Below, one piece after another: positions 1 through 9,243 of a stretch of DNA of 64,000 bases. Position 1 is the stretch's first letter, and each line of letters begins with the position of its first letter. A program made the position numbers and the translations under genes. Origin of the DNA: Gammaproteobacteria bacterium (lineage in GTDB: Bacteria > Pseudomonadota > Gammaproteobacteria > Pseudomonadales > Pseudomonadaceae); the NCBI GenBank assembly GCA_018816095.1, contig JAHIWP010000045.1:20987-84986 (forward strand), read 5' to 3'. Below the pieces are notes generated by a model. It saw only the letters and a program-made list of their open reading frames with translations. It was not told the origin of the DNA and made no database searches.

Positions 1-1
1 C

Positions 2-280
<279 letters not shown>

Positions 281-964
281 GTGGCTGTGAAAAAGAAGCC
301 CGCCGCCAAGCGCGGCGCCAGCCGTTACAAGGCACCGGCGAAAAAGCCGGTGCCGGGCTGGTTCTGGCTGGTCTGCGGCCTGGTGATCGGCGGCTTTATG
401 GTGTTTTTGTTCAGCCTCGAACCCGGCCGCGATGAAATCAAACGCAGCAAGGTCGAACAAGCCCGTGCCAACCAGGCCAGCAAAGCGGCGAGCGCCAAGC
501 CCGCCACTCAGGAGCCGGCCAAGCCCAAGTACGACTTCTACACCCTGCTGCCGGAATCAGAAGTGATCTTGCCGCAGCAGGCCGTCGAAGAGCCTGTGGT
601 TGCGCCGCCGCAGAAACCAGTAACGCCGGAAGAAGCCGCCAAGATCGATGCGGCACGCGCCCAGGCGGCGCTCAATGGCCAGGTGCCGCCTCCGCCACCG
701 GTGGTCGCCAAAGGCCCGATCAGCTCGCAGTTTTTCCTCCAGGCTGGCTCATTCCGCCGCAAGGACGACGCCGACAGCCTGCGCGCGCAGATCATCCTGC
801 TCGGGCAGAACGTCAAAGTGGAATCCGGCACGGTGCGCGAGGAAACCTGGCACCGCGTTTTGGTTGGCCCTTTTGCCAGCCGCGAACAGCTCGGCCAAGC
901 GCAAAAGTCCCTGGCCGCCAGCGGCTTTAGCAATCTGTTGTTACAGCAGCGCCAGGTGCAATAA
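281..964 (+). CDS. SPOR-domain membrane protein, FtsN-like
   Basis: A 227-residue bitopic inner-membrane protein. A basic cytoplasmic N-terminus (residues 1-25, many Lys) is followed by one transmembrane helix at about 26-46, then a long Ala/Pro/Lys-rich periplasmic linker and a C-terminal SPOR domain at about 146-225 (begins SQFFLQAGSF, contains RVLVGPF). SPOR domains bind denuded septal peptidoglycan, and FtsN has the same layout, so a cell-wall or division role is inferred. The GTG start directly follows the argS stop and has GGAG at 268-271, nine bases upstream; a second in-frame GTG at 287 is possible. It is not proven to be FtsN itself. Confidence 0.85.
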   Translation: MAVKKKPAAKRGASRYKAPAKKPVPGWFWLVCGLVIGGFMVFLFSLEPGRDEIKRSKVEQARANQASKAASAKPATQEPAKPKYDFYTLLPESEVILPQQAVEEPVVAPPQKPVTPEEAAKIDAARAQAALNGQVPPPPPVVAKGPISSQFFLQAGSFRRKDDADSLRAQIILLGQNVKVESGTVREETWHRVLVGPFASREQLGQAQKSLAASGFSNLLLQQRQVQ

Positions 965-1030
965 ACCCCACGAATTCAGGCCCTGTGGCGTGCTCTGATG
1001 ACTATTTGTCGGACGGGAATCGTTCCAGGG

Positions 1031-1059
1031 CTTGAAGCGGGCCACCGCTGCCCCCACTT
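1031..1059 (+). promoter_or_regulatory. Sigma32 (heat-shock) type promoter of hslVU
   Basis: CTTGAA at 1031-1036 is a perfect -35 for RpoH, and CCCCACTT at 1052-1059 matches the -10 consensus CCCCATNT at all but one base, with a 15-base spacer. Transcription would start near 1066, about 40 bases before the hslV start. HslVU is a classic heat-shock operon, so the location fits. Seen in sequence; activity not shown. Confidence 0.75.
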
Positions 1060-1105
1060 CATTCGGCATTGGGCACTTTCGCCCCGCTGCGTGGAGACTC
1101 TCCCC

Positions 1106-1636
1106 TTGACCACCATCGTTTCAGTACGCCGCAACGGCAAAGTCGTCATGGGCGGCGACGGCCAGGTGTCCCTTGGCAACACCGTGATGAAAGGCAACGC
1201 GAAAAAAGTTCGCCGCCTGTACCACGGCCAAGTACTCGCCGGTTTTGCCGGCGCCACCGCCGATGCCTTCACCCTGTTTGAACGCTTTGAAGGCCAACTG
1301 GAAAAACACCAAGGCAATCTGGTCCGCGCGGCCGTCGAGCTGGCCAAAGACTGGCGCACCGACCGTTCCCTGAGCCGCCTGGAAGCCATGCTGGCCGTCG
1401 CCAACAAAGATGCCTCGCTGATCATCACCGGCAACGGCGACGTGGTTGAACCCGAGCATGGCCTGATCGCCATGGGTTCCGGCGGCGGTTTCGCCCAAGC
1501 GGCGGCCATGGCCTTGCTGCAGAAAACCGAATTGAGCGCCCGTGAAATCACCGAAACCGCGTTGAACATTGCCGGTTCCATCTGTGTCTTCACCAATCAA
1601 AACCTGACTATTGAAGAGGAAGACTGCGCTGAGTAA
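1106..1636 (+). CDS. hslV: ATP-dependent protease subunit HslV (ClpQ)
   Basis: Proteolytic subunit of the HslUV cytoplasmic protease, which assembles as two hexameric rings capped by HslU. I use the TTG at 1106, preceded by GGAG at 1093-1096 with a nine-base spacer. This gives 176 residues starting [20 protein letters not shown], so that after Met removal Thr2 becomes the N-terminal nucleophile of this threonine protease. An upstream in-frame ATG at 998 would bury that Thr and lies upstream of the predicted heat-shock promoter, so I reject it. Conserved [14 protein letters not shown] and [20 protein letters not shown] segments are present and the length is normal. hslU follows 28 bases later. 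Confidence 0.95.
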   Translation: MTTIVSVRRNGKVVMGGDGQVSLGNTVMKGNAKKVRRLYHGQVLAGFAGATADAFTLFERFEGQLEKHQGNLVRAAVELAKDWRTDRSLSRLEAMLAVANKDASLIITGNGDVVEPEHGLIAMGSGGGFAQAAAMALLQKTELSAREITETALNIAGSICVFTNQNLTIEEEDCAE

Positions 1637-1664
1637 GGCGCGGTCTTTTCTGGAGTACCTCCGC

Positions 1665-3005
1665 ATGTCCATGACGCCCCGCGAGATCGTTCACGAGCTC
1701 AACCGCCATATCATCGGTCAAGACGACGCTAAGCGCGCCGTGGCCATCGCCTTGCGCAACCGCTGGCGGCGCATGCAGCTGCCGGTTGAGCTGCGCGCTG
1801 AAGTCACGCCCAAGAACATTTTGATGATCGGCCCAACCGGCGTCGGTAAAACCGAAATCGCCCGCCGCCTGGCCAAACTGGCCAATGCGCCGTTTATCAA
1901 GGTGGAAGCGACCAAGTTCACCGAGGTCGGCTATGTCGGCCGTGACGTCGAGTCGATCATCCGCGACCTCGCCGATGCGGCGATCAAGATGCTGCGCGAG
2001 CAGGAGATGATCAAGGTCCGTCACCGCGCCGAAGATGCTGCCGAAGAGCGCATCCTCGATGCCCTGCTGCCGCCAGCGCGCACCGGCTTCAACGAAGAAG
2101 CGGCTTCGAGCAACGACTCCAATACCCGCCAGCTGTTCCGCAAGCGCCTGCGCGAAGGCCAGTTGGACGACAAGGACATCGAGATCGAAGTCGCCGACGC
2201 CCCAGCCGGTATCGAAATCATGACCCCACCGGGCATGGAAGAGATGACCAACCAGCTGCAGAACCTGTTTTCCAGCATGGGCAAAGGCAAGCAGAAGAGC
2301 CGCAAGCTCAAGGTCAAGGAAGCCCTCAAGCTGGTGCGCGATGAAGAAGCCGCGCGCCTAGTCAACGAGGAAGAACTCAAGGCCCTGGCCCTGGAAGCCG
2401 TTGAACAGAACGGCATCGTGTTTATCGACGAGATCGATAAGGTCGCCAAGCGCGGCAACACCAGCGGCGCCGATGTATCGCGCGAAGGCGTGCAGCGCGA
2501 CCTGCTGCCGCTAATCGAAGGCTGCACGGTCAACACCAAGCTGGGCATGGTGAAAACCGACCACATCCTGTTTATCGCTTCCGGTGCCTTCCACCTGAGC
2601 AAGCCGAGCGATCTGGTGCCGGAGCTGCAAGGTCGTCTGCCGATCCGTGTCGAGCTCAAAGCCCTCACCCCGGAAGACTTCGAGCGCATCCTCACTGAGC
2701 CGCACGCCTCGCTCACCGAACAATACGTCGCGCTGCTGAACACCGAAGGGCTGGGCGTTCAGTTCGTCGCCGAAGGCATCAAGCGCATCGCCGAGATTGC
2801 TTACCAGGTCAACGAGAAGACCGAGAACATCGGTGCACGCCGCCTGCACACCCTGCTCGAACGCCTGCTGGAAGAAGTCTCCTTCAGCGCCGGCGACCTG
2901 GCGGGCCAGCAAAATGGCACGCCGATCGTGATCGACGCGGCCTACGTCAACAGCCACCTCGGTGAGCTGGCGCAGGACGAAGACCTCTCGCGCTATATTC
3001 TGTAA
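1665..3005 (+). CDS. hslU: HslUV protease ATPase subunit HslU (ClpY)
   Basis: AAA+ unfoldase that feeds substrates to HslV. The start is the ATG at 1665 with GGAG at 1652-1655; the protein is 446 residues, the usual length. Visible features are the N-terminal [17 protein letters not shown] motif, Walker [10 protein letters not shown] near residue 57, the pore loop GYVG, an inserted I-domain rich in charged residues (about 110-230), Walker [10 protein letters not shown], and the C-terminal sensor-2/HslV-docking tail ending EDLSRYIL. The extreme C-terminus of HslU inserts into HslV to activate it. Co-transcribed with hslV. Confidence 0.96.
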   Translation: MSMTPREIVHELNRHIIGQDDAKRAVAIALRNRWRRMQLPVELRAEVTPKNILMIGPTGVGKTEIARRLAKLANAPFIKVEATKFTEVGYVGRDVESIIRDLADAAIKMLREQEMIKVRHRAEDAAEERILDALLPPARTGFNEEAASSNDSNTRQLFRKRLREGQLDDKDIEIEVADAPAGIEIMTPPGMEEMTNQLQNLFSSMGKGKQKSRKLKVKEALKLVRDEEAARLVNEEELKALALEAVEQNGIVFIDEIDKVAKRGNTSGADVSREGVQRDLLPLIEGCTVNTKLGMVKTDHILFIASGAFHLSKPSDLVPELQGRLPIRVELKALTPEDFERILTEPHASLTEQYVALLNTEGLGVQFVAEGIKRIAEIAYQVNEKTENIGARRLHTLLERLLEEVSFSAGDLAGQQNGTPIVIDAAYVNSHLGELAQDEDLSRYIL

Positions 3006-3019
3006 CCCCCGCCGTAATC

Positions 3020-3048
3020 AGCCTGGCCGCGTTTACCGCGGTCAGGCT
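3020..3048 (+). terminator. Stable hairpin after hslU
   Basis: Bases 3020-3031 pair with 3037-3048 in a 12-bp stem with one G-T wobble and a five-base loop. No clear T-run follows, so it may be an attenuator or an mRNA 3'-end stabiliser rather than a strong intrinsic terminator between hslU and the DUF971 gene. Confidence 0.45.
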
Positions 3049-3073
3049 GAATGACCTTTAACGGAAAGCAGAC

Positions 3074-3448
3074 ATGCGCATCCCTACCGCCATCAAATTG
3101 CATAAAGCCTCGAAAACCTTGGAGCTGCACTACGGGCCTGACGAGCAGTACACCCTGCCCGCCGAGTTTCTCCGTGTGCATTCACCCTCGGCGGAAGTCC
3201 AAGGCCACGGCAAGCCTATATTGCAAACCGGCAAACTCGGCGTTGGCCTGAGCAAGATCGAACCTGCCGGCAACTACGCACTCAAGCTGAGCTTCGATGA
3301 CGGCCACGACAGCGGCCTGTTCAGTTGGGATTACCTTGAGCAATTGGCCCTGCGCCAAAACGAATTGTGGCGTGACTACCTGGCTGCGCTTAGCGCTGCC
3401 GGCAAATCCCGCGACCCCAGCGAAAGCCTGGTCAAGTTAATGCTCTAA
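3074..3448 (+). CDS. DUF971 (gamma-butyrobetaine hydroxylase-like N-terminal) protein
   Basis: A 124-residue soluble protein consisting almost entirely of a DUF971 domain: a short beta-rich start (IPTAIKLHKASKTLELHYGPDE), the LPAEFLRVHSPSAEVQGHG core and the C-terminal HDSGLFSWDYLEQLA motif. The same domain forms the N-terminal part of gamma-butyrobetaine dioxygenases, where it binds zinc; the stand-alone bacterial version has no established reaction. Purine-rich GGAAAG at 3062-3067 serves as ribosome binding site. In pseudomonads a gene of this type sits between hslU and phaC1, as here. Confidence 0.88.
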   Translation: MRIPTAIKLHKASKTLELHYGPDEQYTLPAEFLRVHSPSAEVQGHGKPILQTGKLGVGLSKIEPAGNYALKLSFDDGHDSGLFSWDYLEQLALRQNELWRDYLAALSAAGKSRDPSESLVKLML

Positions 3449-3836
3449 AGCGCCAAGCGCACACAGCCTCAGCAATTGCCCTAAACGCTCGGCATCTTCT
3501 CCTATTCGTCCTCTTTGCGGCGCGATAACCCGCAGCGCCACGCCAGCCCTCTAGCCGGTGGTTGCTGGCCGGTTAGAGCGCATTTTCTAATCCTTCTCTG
3601 CATACTTCCTCCCTATACCGTCCAACATGCGGCTCGCTTGCACAAAGCCATAAACTCGGGTAACCAAGTAACTGGAAAATCTATCGTGGCTGGCCTGACC
3701 AGTGACAGGACGATTGCGGAGCGATCCGCCCTTGGTAATCCGGGCAATACCTGGCCTTTAGAACGTGTTCAAAGCCTCGTGAGCTAGAGCCATGCAAGAC
3801 GCCGGTATTTCGTCTCAGGACAATGGAGCGTTGTAG
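3449..3836. other. 388-base intergenic region upstream of phaC1
   Basis: No convincing gene. One 90-codon open frame crosses it but has no ribosome binding site and no recognisable protein. It should contain the phaC1 promoter. I could not find a strong sigma70 box pair or a GG-N10-GC sigma54 pair. Confidence 0.5.
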
Positions 3837-5516
3837 ATGACAAATAAGAATAATGATGACCTGAAGCACCAGGCTTCGGAAAACACCCTAGGCCTCAACC
3901 CGGTCATTGGTATCCGTGGTAAAGACTTGCTCAGCTCCGCCCGCATTGTGCTCAAGCAGGCTCTCAAGCAACCCCTGCACAGCGCCAAACACCTGGCCCA
4001 CTTCAGCATCGAGTTGAAGAATGTGATGCTCGGCCAATCCGAACTCACGCCGAACGACGGCGACCGACGCTTTGCCGACCCGGCCTGGAGCCAGAACCCG
4101 CTCTACCGCCGTTACCTGCAGACTTACCTGGCCTGGCGCAAAGAACTGCATGACTGGGTCGAACACAGCAACCTGTCCGAGCAGGATGCCAGCCGCGGTC
4201 ACTTCGTGATCAACCTGATGACCGAAGCCATGGCGCCCACCAACACCATGGCCAACCCGGCGGCGGTCAAACGCTTCTTCGAAACCGGCGGCAAAAGCCT
4301 GCTCGACGGCCTGGGGCATCTGGCGAAGGACATCGTCAATAACGGCGGCATGCCCAGCCAAGTCGACATGAATGCCTTTGAGGTCGGCAAAACCCTGGCC
4401 ACCACCGACGGTGCCGTGATTTTCCGCAACGACCTGCTGGAGTTGATCCAGTACAAGCCGATCACCGAGCAGGTGCAGGATCGCCCCCTACTGGTGGTGC
4501 CGCCGCAGATCAACAAGTTCTACGTATTCGACCTGTCGCCGGAAAAGAGCGTGGCGCGCTTCTTGTTGCGCAACGGTATCCAGACCTTCGTGGTCAGCTG
4601 GCGCAACCCGACCAAAGCGCACCGCGAGTGGGGCCTATCGACCTATATCGAAGCGCTGAAAGAAGCCATCGACGTGGTCAGCGCCGTCACCGGCAGCAAA
4701 GACATCAACATGCTCGGGGCCTGCTCCGGCGGCCTCACCACCACCTCTCTGCTCGGCCACTATGCGGCGCTGGGCGAGAAGAAGGTGCACGCCCTGACGT
4801 TGCTGGTCAGCGTGTTGGATAACCGCCTGGAAACGGATGTCGCGCTGTTTGCCGACGAAAAGAGCCTGGAAATGGCCAAGCGTCGCTCCTACCAGGCCGG
4901 CGTGCTGGAAGGCAAAGACATGGCCAAGGTGTTCGCCTGGATGCGCCCCAATGACCTGATCTGGAACTACTGGGTCAACAACTACCTGCTGGGTAACGAG
5001 CCGCCCGTGTTCGATATCCTCCACTGGAACAACGACACCACGCGCCTGCCGGCAGCTCTGCATGGCGAGTTTATCGACATGTTCACCTCCAACCCGTTGA
5101 TCCGCCCGGGCGCACTGGAAGTGTGCGGCACGCCAATCGACCTCAAACAGGTCACCACCGATTTGTTCTGCGTAGCGGGCACCACTGACCACATCACACC
5201 GTGGGAGTCATGCTACAAATCGGCCACCCTGTTCGGCGGTAACGTCGAGTTCGTACTGTCCAACAGCGGGCACATCCAGAGCATTCTTAACCCGCCGGGC
5301 AACCCGAAAGCACGCTACATGACCAACACCCAGATGTACGCGGACCCGAAAACCTGGCAAGCCAGCTCAACCAAACACGCCGACTCCTGGTGGCTGTATT
5401 GGCAAACCTGGCTCGCCGAGCGCTCCGGGGAACTGAAAAAAGCACCGACCCAACTGGGTAATAAGAAACACCCCGCCGGCGAAGCCGCCCCCGGCACTTA
5501 CGTTCACGAACGTTGA
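3837..5516 (+). CDS. phaC1: Class II poly(3-hydroxyalkanoate) synthase PhaC1
   Basis: Polymerises (R)-3-hydroxyacyl-CoAs of medium chain length into PHA on the granule surface. The protein is 559 residues with an N-terminal PhaC domain and an alpha/beta-hydrolase catalytic half. The lipase-like box reads GACSGG with the nucleophile at Cys296; Asp451 (in TTDHITPW) and His479 (in NSGHIQSILNPPGNP) complete the triad. Class II enzymes act without PhaE/PhaR, in agreement with the absence of such genes here. GGAG at 3825-3828 lies eight bases before the ATG. First gene of the phaC1-Z-C2-D cluster; PhaD probably activates it. Confidence 0.97.
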   Translation: MTNKNNDDLKHQASENTLGLNPVIGIRGKDLLSSARIVLKQALKQPLHSAKHLAHFSIELKNVMLGQSELTPNDGDRRFADPAWSQNPLYRRYLQTYLAWRKELHDWVEHSNLSEQDASRGHFVINLMTEAMAPTNTMANPAAVKRFFETGGKSLLDGLGHLAKDIVNNGGMPSQVDMNAFEVGKTLATTDGAVIFRNDLLELIQYKPITEQVQDRPLLVVPPQINKFYVFDLSPEKSVARFLLRNGIQTFVVSWRNPTKAHREWGLSTYIEALKEAIDVVSAVTGSKDINMLGACSGGLTTTSLLGHYAALGEKKVHALTLLVSVLDNRLETDVALFADEKSLEMAKRRSYQAGVLEGKDMAKVFAWMRPNDLIWNYWVNNYLLGNEPPVFDILHWNNDTTRLPAALHGEFIDMFTSNPLIRPGALEVCGTPIDLKQVTTDLFCVAGTTDHITPWESCYKSATLFGGNVEFVLSNSGHIQSILNPPGNPKARYMTNTQMYADPKTWQASSTKHADSWWLYWQTWLAERSGELKKAPTQLGNKKHPAGEAAPGTYVHER

Positions 5517-5563
5517 TCCCTGCGCATTGCGCAACATTGCCCGCGGCACTGGACGTGCCGCTC

Positions 5564-5638
5564 CCCCACCCGCTCATTGGCTGAGGTGGGGCGAACCAGG
5601 CTTCGCCCTGGCGCTTCTGAAAAAGACCCGGAGGGTCT
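5564..5638 (+). terminator. Three consecutive hairpins between phaC1 and phaZ
   Basis: Hairpin 1: CCCCACC 5564-5570 with GGTGGGG 5585-5591. Hairpin 2: CCAGG 5596-5600 with CCTGG 5607-5611. Hairpin 3: AGACCC 5624-5629 with GGGTCT 5633-5638. None has a proper U-tract, so partial termination, attenuation or mRNA protection are all possible. They lie in the 156-base gap and could lower phaZ expression relative to phaC1. Confidence 0.45.
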
Positions 5639-5672
5639 GATTCAGCGTTTTAACTGACTAGGGCTTCTGCGC

Positions 5673-6533
5673 ATGTCGCTACCTTTCGTATTCCGCACCA
5701 TCGAACTGGACGGCCAGACCATCCGTACTGCCGTTCGCCCCGGCAATGGCGAGATGACGCCCCTGCTGATTTTCAACGGCATCGGCGCCAACCTTGAGCT
5801 GGTCATGCCCTTCGTACGCGCCCTGGACCCAGGCCTGGAAGTTATTGCCTTCGACGTCCCCGGCGTTGGCGGTTCCTCCACACCTAGCACGCCGTATCGC
5901 TTTCCTGGCCTGGCTAAACTGGCCGCCCGCATGCTCGACTACCTCGACTACGGTCAAGTCAACGCGATTGGCGTGTCCTGGGGCGGCGCCCTGGCGCAGC
6001 AGTTCGCCCACGACTACCCGGAACGCTGCAAGAAGCTGATCCTTGCCGCCACCTCGGCCGGCGCGGTGATGGTTCCGGGCAAACCCAAGGTGCTCTGGTG
6101 CATGGCCAGCCCACGGCGCTATGTGCAGCCTTCCTACGGCGTGCAGATTGCCCCAGAGATTTACGGTGGTGCGTTCCGCCGTGACCCCAAGCTGGCCTTG
6201 GCGCACGCAAGTAAGGTCCGTTCGGGCGGCAAGATGGGCTACTACTGGCAGCTGTTCGCCGGCCTCGGCTGGACCAGCATCCATTGGTTGCACAAGATCC
6301 GCCAGCCGACCCTGGTGATGGCGGGTGACGATGACCCGCTGATCCCGCTGGTGAATATGCGCCTGCTGGCCTGGCGCATTCCCAACTCGGAATTGCACGT
6401 GATCGACGATGGCCATCTGTTCCTGGTGACCCGCGCTGAAGCGGTTGCGCCAATCATCATGAAATTCCTGGAAGAGGAACGTCAGCGCGCGATCATGCAC
6501 CCACAGCCCTTGCCCGCACGCACTCACGGTTAA
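5673..6533 (+). CDS. phaZ: Intracellular medium-chain-length PHA depolymerase PhaZ
   Basis: Alpha/beta hydrolase of 286 residues that releases hydroxyalkanoic acids from intracellular PHA granules, allowing carbon turnover. The lipase box GVSWGG places the nucleophile at Ser102; Asp221 (GDDDPLIP) and His248 (DDGHLF) complete the triad, at the positions I recall for the P. putida enzyme. The oxyanion-hole region is FNGIGANLE near residue 35. No signal peptide, consistent with a cytoplasmic granule-bound enzyme. The ATG at 5673 is followed at once by conserved sequence. It lies between the two synthase genes, the standard order for class II PHA loci. Confidence 0.96.
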   Translation: MSLPFVFRTIELDGQTIRTAVRPGNGEMTPLLIFNGIGANLELVMPFVRALDPGLEVIAFDVPGVGGSSTPSTPYRFPGLAKLAARMLDYLDYGQVNAIGVSWGGALAQQFAHDYPERCKKLILAATSAGAVMVPGKPKVLWCMASPRRYVQPSYGVQIAPEIYGGAFRRDPKLALAHASKVRSGGKMGYYWQLFAGLGWTSIHWLHKIRQPTLVMAGDDDPLIPLVNMRLLAWRIPNSELHVIDDGHLFLVTRAEAVAPIIMKFLEEERQRAIMHPQPLPARTHG

Positions 6534-6548
6534 TCGCCCGAGGGCGAT
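6533..6548 (+). terminator. Short hairpin after phaZ
   Basis: ATCGCC 6533-6538 pairs with GGCGAT 6543-6548 over a four-base loop right at the phaZ stop. There is no U-tract, so it is a weak terminator candidate. The remaining bases to phaC2 (about 250) show no gene. Confidence 0.3.
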
Positions 6549-6798
6549 CACTCTCATTAGCTGTTCGCACCGGGAAGGTGCCGACAGCGCAGCGCTTGAC
6601 CCACTTTCGGGCACGTTGTATTACCTGAGAATTGCCGCGCGGCAGTCTGGAATGCACTTGCGCGCGCCTTGGTACAAGCCTTGCTGATCAAGGGTCTGTT
6701 GCTGTCTCGCTTGCGCGTCACGTGGCCGCGAACAAACAGCAATAAACGCCAACTAGCAATTTTTGCAGTCTCACGGTTTGACGACGGAGTGTTGCCCA

Positions 6799-8481
6799 AT
6801 GCGAGACCTACCCGCCAAACGCGCGTTACCCGCTAACAAAAGCGTGATGAACGCACAAAATGCGGTGGTCGGCCTGCGCGGCCGCGACCTGCTCTCCACC
6901 CTGCGCACGCTAGCCCTGCAAGGGGTCAAGCAACCCATCCACAGCGCTCGCCATGCAATGGCCCTCGGTGGCCAACTGGGCCGCGTACTGCTCGGCGACA
7001 AGCCGTTCAAGGTCAATCCGCAAGACCCGCGCTTTGCCGACCCGACCTGGCGTGATAACCCACTCTACAGTCGCAGCCTGCAAGGCTATCTGGCCTGCCA
7101 GAAACAGCTGAACAGCTGGATCGATGAGAGCAACCTGGACGCCGACGATCGGGCCCGTGCGCGCTTTGTCACCACCCTGCTCGGTGATGCTCTGGCGCCG
7201 TCTAACACCTTGCTTAATCCACAAGTGATCAAAGAACTGTTCAACAGCGGTGGCAGTAGCCTGTTTAAAGGCGCGAGCCACTTGTTTGATGACTTGGTGA
7301 ACAACGACGGCATGCCCAGCCAGGTCAGCAAGCATGCCTTCGAGGTCGGCCGTAACCTGGCCACTACCAGCGGCGCAGTGGTGTTTCGCAGCGAACTACT
7401 GGAGCTGATCCAGTACAAGCCGATGAGCGAAAAGCAGTACGCCAAACCGCTGTTGATCGTGCCGCCGCAAATCAACAAGTTTTATATTTTCGACCTCTCC
7501 AGCGAGAAGAGCTTCGTCCAGTACGCCCTGAAAAACGGCTTGCAGACGTTCGTGGTCAGCTGGCGAAACCCTGATCCCAAGCATCGTGAGTGGGGCCTGT
7601 CGAGCTATGTGGAAGCCCTGGAGGTCGCCATTGATGCCTGCCGCGATATCACCGGCAGTAAAGACGTCAACTTACTCGGCGCCTGCGCCGGCGGCCTGAC
7701 TATTGCCGCCCTGCAAGGCCACCTGCAAGCCAAACGCCAGCTGCGCAAAGTGGCCAGCGCCACCTATATGGTCAGCCTGCTCGATAGCCAGATCGACAGC
7801 CCAGCCATGCTGTTTGCCGACGAAAAAACCCTAGAAGCTGCCAAACGCCGCTCTTATCAGCAAGGCGTACTGGATGGTCGCGACATGGCGCGGGTGTTTG
7901 CCTGGATGCGCCCCAATGACCTGATCTGGAATTACTGGATCAACAACTACCTACTCGGCAAACAGCCTCCGGCCTTCGACATTCTCTACTGGAACAACGA
8001 CAACACCCGCCTGCCCGCCGCCCTGCATGGCGACCTGATCGACTTTTTCAAACACAACCCACTGACCCACCCGCGCGGCCTGGAAGTCTGCGGCACACCA
8101 ATTGACCTGCGCAAAGTCAACGTGGACAGTTTCAGCGTCGCGGGCATAAACGACCACATCACCCCTTGGGATGCGGTGTACCGCTCGACCCTGCTGCTGG
8201 GCGGCAACCGACGTTTTATCCTGTCCAACAGCGGGCATATCCAGAGCATTCTCAATCCGCCGGGCAACCCAAAATCCAACTACCTGGAAAGCCCCAAACT
8301 CACCGGCGACCCGCGCGCCTGGTATCACGACGCCGAACACCTGCCGGGCAGTTGGTGGCCGGTATGGCTGAGCTGGATGCAAGAGCGCTCCGGCGAACAG
8401 CGCGACACCCAAATGACGCTGGGCAACCCAGATTACCCGGCCATGGAAGCGGCACCGGGCACCTACGTGCACGTGCGTTAA
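6799..8481 (+). CDS. phaC2: Class II poly(3-hydroxyalkanoate) synthase PhaC2
   Basis: Second PHA synthase, paralogous to PhaC1 along its full length. I choose the ATG at 6799, with GGAG at 6786-6789 nine bases upstream, giving 560 residues; a longer frame from 6763 has no ribosome binding site and its extra residues do not look like the family. The triad is Cys296 (GACAGG), Asp452 (INDHITPW) and His480 (NSGHIQSI). PhaC1 and PhaC2 generally differ in side-chain preference and expression. The 265 bases between phaZ and phaC2 leave room for a separate promoter. Confidence 0.96.
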   Translation: MRDLPAKRALPANKSVMNAQNAVVGLRGRDLLSTLRTLALQGVKQPIHSARHAMALGGQLGRVLLGDKPFKVNPQDPRFADPTWRDNPLYSRSLQGYLACQKQLNSWIDESNLDADDRARARFVTTLLGDALAPSNTLLNPQVIKELFNSGGSSLFKGASHLFDDLVNNDGMPSQVSKHAFEVGRNLATTSGAVVFRSELLELIQYKPMSEKQYAKPLLIVPPQINKFYIFDLSSEKSFVQYALKNGLQTFVVSWRNPDPKHREWGLSSYVEALEVAIDACRDITGSKDVNLLGACAGGLTIAALQGHLQAKRQLRKVASATYMVSLLDSQIDSPAMLFADEKTLEAAKRRSYQQGVLDGRDMARVFAWMRPNDLIWNYWINNYLLGKQPPAFDILYWNNDNTRLPAALHGDLIDFFKHNPLTHPRGLEVCGTPIDLRKVNVDSFSVAGINDHITPWDAVYRSTLLLGGNRRFILSNSGHIQSILNPPGNPKSNYLESPKLTGDPRAWYHDAEHLPGSWWPVWLSWMQERSGEQRDTQMTLGNPDYPAMEAAPGTYVHVR

Positions 8482-8506
8482 CGCGCCACTCCGGACATCA
8501 TCAACC

Positions 8507-8528
8507 GTGGCGCAGCCTGCTGCGCCAC
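8507..8528 (+). terminator. Hairpin between phaC2 and phaD
   Basis: GTGGCGCA 8507-8514 pairs perfectly with TGCGCCAC 8521-8528 over a six-base loop. No U-tract follows, so it may only attenuate or stabilise the message. Confidence 0.35.
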
Positions 8529-8568
8529 GCCACTTTCAGCCTTTCTGCGCACAGAATAAGAAGAACCG

Positions 8569-9183
8569 ATGAAGACCCGCGACAAAATCCTTGAGTGCGC
8601 CCTGCTGCTGTTCAACCAGAAGGGCGAGCCGAATGTCTCCACCCTGGAAATCGCCAACGAGCTGGGCATCAGCCCCGGCAACCTGTACTACCACTTTCAT
8701 GGCAAAGAACCGCTGATCCTCGGCTTATTCGAACGTTTTCAGGCCGAACTCGCACCGCTGCTTTCGCCGCCCGAAGACGCACAGCTGGATGTGGAAGACT
8801 ACTGGCTGTTTCTGCACCTGATCGTCGAGCGCCTGGCCCACTACCGTTTTCTATTCCAGGACCTGTCCAACCTGACCAGCCGCCTGCCCAAGCTTGAACG
8901 CGGCATGCGCCATTGGCTCAATAGCTTAAAACGCACCTTGGCCGAACTGCTGGCGCAACTGCAGATAGAGGGCCAACTGCGCAGCGATACCCAAGCGCTG
9001 GGACAACTGGTCGAGCAGATAACCCTGACCCTGATGTTCTCCCTCGACTACCAGCGCATCATCGGCCGCGAAGGTGAGAGTCGCCTGGTGGTGTATCAAG
9101 TGATGATGCTGGTCGCCCCGCACCTGGCCGAAGAACCCCGTTACGCCGCCGAACACTTGGCGCAGCGCTATCTGGAAGAGTAA
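8569..9183 (+). CDS. phaD: TetR-family PHA regulator PhaD
   Basis: A 204-residue TetR-type transcription factor. The N-terminal helix-turn-helix spans about residues 1-50 (TRDKILECALLLFNQKG, then VSTLEIANELGISPGNLYYHFHGKEPLI). The C-terminal ligand-binding half is helical. In P. putida PhaD activates the phaC1 and phaI promoters in response to a fatty-acid-derived signal; position after phaC2 and facing phaF/phaI fits this ortholog. The start ATG is preceded by AAGAAG. It is separated from the convergent phaF by a 12-bp-stem terminator. Confidence 0.92.
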   Translation: MKTRDKILECALLLFNQKGEPNVSTLEIANELGISPGNLYYHFHGKEPLILGLFERFQAELAPLLSPPEDAQLDVEDYWLFLHLIVERLAHYRFLFQDLSNLTSRLPKLERGMRHWLNSLKRTLAELLAQLQIEGQLRSDTQALGQLVEQITLTLMFSLDYQRIIGREGESRLVVYQVMMLVAPHLAEEPRYAAEHLAQRYLEE

Positions 9184-9193
9184 GACAGCACAA

Positions 9194-9227
9194 ACGCAAA
9201 CGCCCAGCATGAGCCGGGCGTTTGCGT
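9194..9227. terminator. Bidirectional terminator between phaD and phaF
   Basis: A perfect 12-bp inverted repeat: ACGCAAACGCCC 9194-9205 and GGGCGTTTGCGT 9216-9227, with a ten-base loop, lying between two converging genes. There is no long T-run, but position and stability suggest a shared transcription end. Confidence 0.7.
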
Positions 9228-9243
9228 GAGCTGCAGCGCAGTT

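Noticed and set aside
998-1105. Longer hslV from the ATG at 998
   Set aside because: It would hide the N-terminal Thr nucleophile and starts upstream of the predicted heat-shock promoter; the TTG at 1106 has a good ribosome binding site.
3515-3787. 90-codon open frame upstream of phaC1
   Set aside because: No ribosome binding site, atypical composition and no recognisable family; probably promoter DNA.
3449-3836. Sigma54 promoter for phaC1
   Set aside because: The closest candidate (GG near 3561) has nine, not ten, bases before GC and lacks the flanking consensus.
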